This document shows, in pieces, positions 59,846-64,000 of a DNA stretch of 64,000 bases. The stretch comes from UBA2022 sp964621555 (lineage in GTDB: Bacteria > Patescibacteriota > Dojkabacteria > SC72): assembly GCA_964621555.1 (NCBI GenBank), contig CAZUOO010000001.1, positions 1 through 64,000 on the forward strand, read 5' to 3'. Below the pieces are notes generated by a model. That model saw only the letters and a list, made by a program, of their open reading frames with translations, did no database searches and had not been told where the DNA came from. The translations under genes and the position numbers were made by a program. The first letter of the stretch is position 1; each line of letters starts with the position of its first letter.

Positions 59846-61051
59846 GTGAGAAATTTTCACAGAAATAATAGCGGATACCGTTCAGGCGGTTTCGGAGGAA
59901 GAAGATCATTTGGATCTAGAGGTGGTGGTCGTAGGTCTAGCTTTAAAGGCAATATCATAACAATTGATAAGTTAATTGCAAAGGCTGTTGATACGAAACC
60001 CGTTAACATTTACGTTGACGACTACAACTACTCTCAGTTCGATATTGATACAATTCTAAAAAGAAATATATACGAAAAAGGATACAGTAGCCCAACTAAG
60101 ATACAATACGAGGCAATACCACAGATATTAGAAGGCAAGGATATTCTAGGGTTAGCAAGTACTGGATCTGGTAAAACAGCTGCATTCCTAATTCCAATGT
60201 TAAACAAGGTAATTAAGGAAAGATCAAACAAATGTTTGATCATAGTCCCAACTCGAGAACTAGCTATGCAAATCCAAGATGAACTAAGACAGCTTTCATA
60301 CAATACAGGTATTGGAAGCGTATTAATCATCGGAGGTAATAGTATGCGAACTCAGTTGAGTATACTTCAAAGAAACCCACAGTTTGTAATTGCAACTCCA
60401 GGTAGATTGAAAGATCTAACTGAAAGAGGGTCAATAGACCTTTCAATTATTAATAATGTGGTACTAGACGAAGTAGATAGAATGCTAGACATGGGATTCA
60501 TAGACGATATTAATTTCATTGTGAGAAAATTAAACAAGGACAGACAATCTCTTTTCTTCTCTGCAACAATGAATAGAAAATCTGAGGATATTGCAAACAC
60601 TCTTCTCAATAACCCTGTAAGAGTACAAACTGAAGCTCAAAAGCCAGGTGAGAATGTTGATCAAGACGTAGTTAGACTTGAAAGAGGTCAGAATAAGTTC
60701 GAAGTACTACTAGCTCTCCTACAAAAAGAGGAGTTAGAGAAAGTATTAATCTTCACATCTACAAAGCGAGAAGCCGAGAAGCTATCTAGAGCTCTTAGAG
60801 ATGAAAAGATCTATGTAGACTCATTACACGGAGATAAGAAGCAAAGTCAAAGAAGCCGAATTATAGACGATTTCAAGAAAGGAAGAATTGACGTACTAAT
60901 AGCAACAGACGTAGCATCTAGAGGATTAGACGTTAACAATATCACACACGTAATCAACTATGATATGCCACAGTCATACGATGACTATACACATAGAATT
61001 GGTAGAACTGGTAGAGCAGGTAAGAAAGGTTTCGCCCTAACTTTCATATAA
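59846..61051 (+). CDS. DEAD-box ATP-dependent RNA helicase
   Basis: A 401-residue RNA helicase that unwinds RNA structure, probably in ribosome assembly or mRNA turnover. An N-terminal Gly/Arg/Ser-rich tail (about 10-35, RGG-like) takes the place of the usual C-terminal tail. Motifs: the Q-motif region PTKIQYEAIP, ASTGSGKTAAF, PTRELA, DEVDRMLDMG (DEVD, not DEAD), FSATM, and HRIGRTGRAG. The protein ends 9 residues after motif VI. The start is GTG at 59846, after a structured leader. Confidence 0.95.
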   Translation: MRNFHRNNSGYRSGGFGGRRSFGSRGGGRRSSFKGNIITIDKLIAKAVDTKPVNIYVDDYNYSQFDIDTILKRNIYEKGYSSPTKIQYEAIPQILEGKDILGLASTGSGKTAAFLIPMLNKVIKERSNKCLIIVPTRELAMQIQDELRQLSYNTGIGSVLIIGGNSMRTQLSILQRNPQFVIATPGRLKDLTERGSIDLSIINNVVLDEVDRMLDMGFIDDINFIVRKLNKDRQSLFFSATMNRKSEDIANTLLNNPVRVQTEAQKPGENVDQDVVRLERGQNKFEVLLALLQKEELEKVLIFTSTKREAEKLSRALRDEKIYVDSLHGDKKQSQRSRIIDDFKKGRIDVLIATDVASRGLDVNNITHVINYDMPQSYDDYTHRIGRTGRAGKKGFALTFI

Positions 61052-61145
61052 AAATCCCTATACACATAGGTCAAGAATAGTTCAACCATTTTGATTGGTG
61101 GATTAAATATTTCTCCCATAGACGTTTTGCTGTACAATCAGCTAT

Positions 61146-61571
61146 ATGGCAGAACTAAAAACCAAACCCACTAACCAAAGCGTTATACAATTCATAGAGA
61201 GTATATCGGACGCGACGAAACGAGATGATTGTATGACGATACATAATATGATGACAGAAATCTCTCACACTGCACCTAAGATGTGGGGTACCAATATTAT
61301 TGGCTACGACCTATACAGCTATGAGTATGCATCAGGTAGAAAAGGGGAGTGGTTCATAATTGGTTTTTCACCTAGAGTATCGGCCTTAACATTATACTTA
61401 ATGAGTGGATATGAACATTTCCCCGAAACACTTTCTAAGCTAGGTAAGTATAAGGTGGGCAAATCCTGTCTCTACATTAAGAAACTTTCAGACATAAACA
61501 TAGAGGCATTAAAAGAACTCATAACCAAATCATACCTACACCTTAAAAAAGGAGATAAGCCACAATACTAA
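61146..61571 (+). CDS. DUF1801 family protein
   Basis: A 141-residue protein of the YdhG-like DUF1801 family. The N-terminus VIQFIESISDATKRDDCMTI, in parts, and MWGTNIIGYDLYSYEYASGRKGEWFIIGFSPR are typical, and GKYKVGKSCLYIKKLSDI closes it. The family binds a small ligand in a beta cradle; its role is unknown. The sufC ATG overlaps its stop by one base, so it is cotranscribed with the Fe-S genes and may help them. Confidence 0.88.
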   Translation: MAELKTKPTNQSVIQFIESISDATKRDDCMTIHNMMTEISHTAPKMWGTNIIGYDLYSYEYASGRKGEWFIIGFSPRVSALTLYLMSGYEHFPETLSKLGKYKVGKSCLYIKKLSDINIEALKELITKSYLHLKKGDKPQY

Positions 61572-62245
61572 TGCTACAAGCAAATTTCAAGCAAATACTC
61601 GTAAACAACACCCCACTACTACACGATATTAACATTGAGATACACAGTGGCAAGGTAACAACAATCCTTGGGCCCAATGGATCAGGAAAGAGCACAATTG
61701 CAAAAACGATACTAGGATTTCCACATATAAAAGCAGAAGGGAAAGTGGAAATGGATGGTATAAATATAACCAACCTTCCACTTCATAAAAGAGTACAGGA
61801 AGGAATATATCTAAGTCACCAATCTCCAAGCGGTATATCTGGAATTAGACTATCCTCCTTCCTAAGAACTGCATACCTACAAATGAATTACATCGATCCA
61901 AAACTTGACCTACTATCTTTTAGGAAAGAAATGGTAGTTCAGATGAAAACACTAGGCCTCAAACAAGATATATTAGACAGAGAGCTTCATGTAGGATTTT
62001 CGGGAGGAGAGATGAAAAAAATCGAATTCCTTCAACTAATACTCTTCAAACCGAAATATGCAATACTAGACGAGATTGACTCTGGCTTAGATATAACAGC
62101 TAGAAAGGTTATATTTGAAATCATTAAACAACTTAGTATCGAAGGGATGGGGTTTTGCATAATTACACACAGAGAGAATATTGCCAATGAACTACCAATA
62201 GATAAGCAGTACAACTTAGGTGGTGGCACAATTACCCATGAGTAA
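61571..62245 (+). CDS. sufC: Fe-S cluster assembly ATPase SufC
   Basis: The 224-residue ATPase of the SufBCD scaffold. Walker A is LGPNGSGKST near residue 35, and the Q-loop region is GIYLSHQSPSGISGI. The signature is FSGGEMKKIEFLQ, as in SufC, not the usual LSGGQ. Walker B is YAILDEIDSGLDI. It does not transport; it drives conformational change of SufB-SufD. The order sufC-sufB-sufD with overlapping ends is a standard suf arrangement. Confidence 0.96.
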   Translation: MLQANFKQILVNNTPLLHDINIEIHSGKVTTILGPNGSGKSTIAKTILGFPHIKAEGKVEMDGINITNLPLHKRVQEGIYLSHQSPSGISGIRLSSFLRTAYLQMNYIDPKLDLLSFRKEMVVQMKTLGLKQDILDRELHVGFSGGEMKKIEFLQLILFKPKYAILDEIDSGLDITARKVIFEIIKQLSIEGMGFCIITHRENIANELPIDKQYNLGGGTITHE

Positions 62246-63566
62246 CTACACATTAAGTCCAGAAACAATAACTGAAATATCTAGGCGGAAGGAAGAACCA
62301 AGTTGGATGCTTGAAGTACGGCTAGAAGCCCTAGAAACCTTCAAAACTATGCCAAATCCACAATGGGGACCAGATATATCCGAAATAGATTTCAACAAAA
62401 TACAATATTACACACCTGGGGAAAGTACCAAATCAGCTTGGGAGAGCATACCTCAAAAGATACTAAATGATTTTGAGAAGATTGGAGTACCACAACGAGA
62501 AAGAAAGTTTCTAGCAGGGGTATCTACACAGTATGACTCTGAAATTATATACCACAACTTTAAAAAGAGATTTGAAAACACTGGAGTAATATTTGAGAGC
62601 ATAGAAAATGGTCTAAAAAAATATCCCCACATATTTAGGGAATACTTTGGGAAAATTATAAGTGCAAAAGATAATAAATATGCAGCACTAAATACCGCCT
62701 TCTGGAGTGGAGGAAGTTTTGTCTATGTTCCTAAAGGTATAAAGCTTGTGTTACCAATTGAAACATACTTTAGAATTAACGCCAAGGCACTAGGACAATT
62801 TGAAAGAACTCTAATTATAGCTCAAGAGAAATCCTCCATACACTATATAGAAGGCTGTACCGCACCTCAATACCTAGCATCATCCCTCCACTGCGGAGTT
62901 GTAGAGATATTTGCAATGAAACAATCACACGTAACATATACAACCCTCCAAAACTGGTCTACAAATGTCTATAACCTTGTAACAAAAAGAGCACTTGCTA
63001 AAGAAGAAGCTTTGGTAGAGTGGGTAGATTGCAATATTGGCTCAAAGATAACTATGAAATATCCCTCGGTAATACTAGAAGGGGATAGATCAGTAGGAAA
63101 GCTAACATCGTTAACTCTAGCTTCAAATGGTCAGCAGATAGATTCAGGGGGGAAGATGATACACATTGGCAAGGAAACCCAAAGCATTATTCGCTCTAAG
63201 ACTGTATGTTCAAATGGTGGTACAGCCACGTATAGAGGACTTTCCAAAATAACGAAAGAAGCCAACAATAGTAGGGCGTTTGTAGATTGTGACTCACTCA
63301 TTCTAGATATACACTCTAAATCTCTCGCAATACCAGAGGATGTAGTCGAAAATAGTAGCTCAGTGTTTGAGCACGAGGCATACATATCAAACATATCTCA
63401 AGACCAACTTCATTACTTAATGTCCAAAGGAATCTCTGAAGATCGTGCCCGAGATTTAATAGTACAAGGGTTTGCGGAATCAATAGTGCAACTACTACCA
63501 AATGAATATTCCGTTGAACTTGAACGAATACTATTTCATTTTAGCAAGAAGGAAGGATATGAGTAA
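62238..63566 (+). CDS. sufB: Fe-S cluster scaffold SufB
   Basis: The 442-residue scaffold that builds nascent Fe-S clusters with SufC and SufD. GAFVYVPKG-like GSFVYVPKGIKLVLPIETYF, HYIEGCTAP, and CSNGGTATYRGLSKITKEANNS with VDCDSLIL near the C-terminus are typical, and the conserved Cys of that last segment is present. VFEHEAYISNIS and LMSKGISEDRARDLIVQGF complete the domain. I chose ATG 62238, which overlaps sufC by 8 nt. The length is slightly short of the usual 470. Confidence 0.96.
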   Translation: MSNYTLSPETITEISRRKEEPSWMLEVRLEALETFKTMPNPQWGPDISEIDFNKIQYYTPGESTKSAWESIPQKILNDFEKIGVPQRERKFLAGVSTQYDSEIIYHNFKKRFENTGVIFESIENGLKKYPHIFREYFGKIISAKDNKYAALNTAFWSGGSFVYVPKGIKLVLPIETYFRINAKALGQFERTLIIAQEKSSIHYIEGCTAPQYLASSLHCGVVEIFAMKQSHVTYTTLQNWSTNVYNLVTKRALAKEEALVEWVDCNIGSKITMKYPSVILEGDRSVGKLTSLTLASNGQQIDSGGKMIHIGKETQSIIRSKTVCSNGGTATYRGLSKITKEANNSRAFVDCDSLILDIHSKSLAIPEDVVENSSSVFEHEAYISNISQDQLHYLMSKGISEDRARDLIVQGFAESIVQLLPNEYSVELERILFHFSKKEGYE

Positions 63567-64000
63567 TAGAGAAGTAAAAGTATTACAAATAGACAGAATC
63601 AAGAATGAAAGGGTAGTGAGAATCACCAAAGACAGCGAGTACATACTAAAGTGTAACCCAAATACTACTGGTGAGTACACTCTTAAGTTCATCCCAATTG
63701 CAGAGGATATCACAATAAATGTTAGACTTAACGCATACTTAGAGCATAATTCTCACCTCACTCTTAAAATAATCTTCCAACAGGTAAACAAGTCCAATAA
63801 CTTCAACTACCTATTTAATGGAAAGATAATACTTTTTGACGATAGTAAAGCTAAAGTATTTCCAATAATACAAACCCAAGGGAATATGGCTACAGCCAAC
63901 CATAAATTATCAATAGGGGGGATTGATCCAAATACAATAGAATACCTATCATCGAAAGGTCTATCAAAACTAGAGATTGAAAGTATTATAAAAAGTGAAA
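63559..64000 (+). CDS. sufD: SufD-like protein, unusually short, cut by window end
   Basis: The frame opens at ATG 63559, overlapping sufB by 8 nt, and runs off the end after 147 codons. The last part (TANHKLSIGGIDPNTIEYLSSKGLSKLEI) matches the C-terminal region of SufB/SufD, which is normally about 30 residues from the end. The whole protein would then be only about 170-180 residues, less than half of SufD (about 420). The N-terminal helical domain and much of the beta-helix are missing. It is the expected partner in the SufBCD complex. The end lies beyond the window. Confidence 0.75.
   Translation, partial: MSNREVKVLQIDRIKNERVVRITKDSEYILKCNPNTTGEYTLKFIPIAEDITINVRLNAYLEHNSHLTLKIIFQQVNKSNNFNYLFNGKIILFDDSKAKVFPIIQTQGNMATANHKLSIGGIDPNTIEYLSSKGLSKLEIESIIKSE

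Noticed and set aside
61052..61145. Terminator after the DEAD-box gene
   Set aside because: A 5-bp hairpin (CCTAT-ACAC-ATAGG) is present but too weak, and no T-run follows.
1..64000. Recoded UGA (genetic code 25)
   Set aside because: TGA ends the gene at 2298 and conserved genes contain no in-frame TGA, so the standard bacterial code fits.
1..64000. CRISPR array, prophage or transposon
   Set aside because: No regularly spaced repeats, no integrase, transposase, capsid or terminase frames, and no target-site duplications were found.

Overview
The window is AT-rich, very densely coded bacterial DNA with about 65 protein genes, three tRNA genes and almost no intergenic space. There are no rRNA genes, no CRISPR array, no prophage and no intact insertion sequence. 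TGA is used as a stop (for example at 2296-2298), so the recoded UGA=Gly code of some candidate phyla is not in use. Small, partly reduced proteins, many membrane and secreted proteins of unknown function, several lysozyme-like secreted proteins, and a mainly information-processing gene set point to a Candidate Phyla Radiation (Patescibacteria) genome. I cannot fix the class from this window; lineages such as Dojkabacteria, Katanobacteria or Microgenomates are possible, and this is inference.

Layout. 1-5 kb: cell-surface genes (lipid-linked flippase-like protein, GT2 and GT39-type glycosyltransferases). 5-11 kb: a HelD-like helicase, mnmA, a lysozyme-like protein, DedA and gpmI. 11-12.8 kb: rplS, tRNA-Gly, a coiled-coil protein and an XRE regulator. 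12.7-17.1 kb: a five-gene minus-strand block of envelope proteins of unknown function, including a transglutaminase-like protein without its catalytic Cys and a phosphoglucose-isomerase-type cupin without any His. 17-24 kb: YggT, a second lysozyme-like protein, dnaE and uvrC. 24-32 kb: tRNA-Gln, a DHH phosphoesterase, an SDR, a membrane-CYTH fusion, a kinase-like protein and a large Cys-rich secreted protein. 32-39 kb: uvrB, HIT, mutL, a methyltransferase and a MacB-type ABC pair. 39-43 kb: a redox cassette (superoxide dismutase, ArsR, DUF1295-type methyltransferase, TlpA-like thioredoxin). 43-50.9 kb: HAD, hydrolase, tRNA-Pro, lexA, Mn-type pyrophosphatase, a DUF2779 nuclease, a ZIP transporter, an AlkA-like glycosylase and an iron-permease-like protein. 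51-57.2 kb: a complete F-type ATP synthase operon. 57-59.7 kb: CcdA-like protein, a surface protein and an ABC-transporter remnant. 59.8-64 kb: DEAD-box helicase, a DUF1801 protein and sufC-sufB-sufD, with sufD cut by the window end.

How the parts fit. uvrB, uvrC, lexA, mutL, an AlkA-like glycosylase and dnaE form a repair and replication set. The TlpA-like and CcdA-like proteins plausibly form a thiol relay at the membrane. SufCBD makes Fe-S clusters. The ATP synthase is the most unusual part. The delta subunit exists only as a C-terminal domain fused in front of alpha, and the c subunit carries two carboxylates at the positions of a known Na+ two-carboxylate motif.

Expression signals are also distinctive. 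Many genes have a TATAAT-like -10 box that ends 5-7 nt before the start codon, so their mRNAs would be leaderless, and Shine-Dalgarno sites are rare. Convergent genes commonly share a TTAA or TTAG tetranucleotide as both stop codons. Only one clear intrinsic terminator was found.
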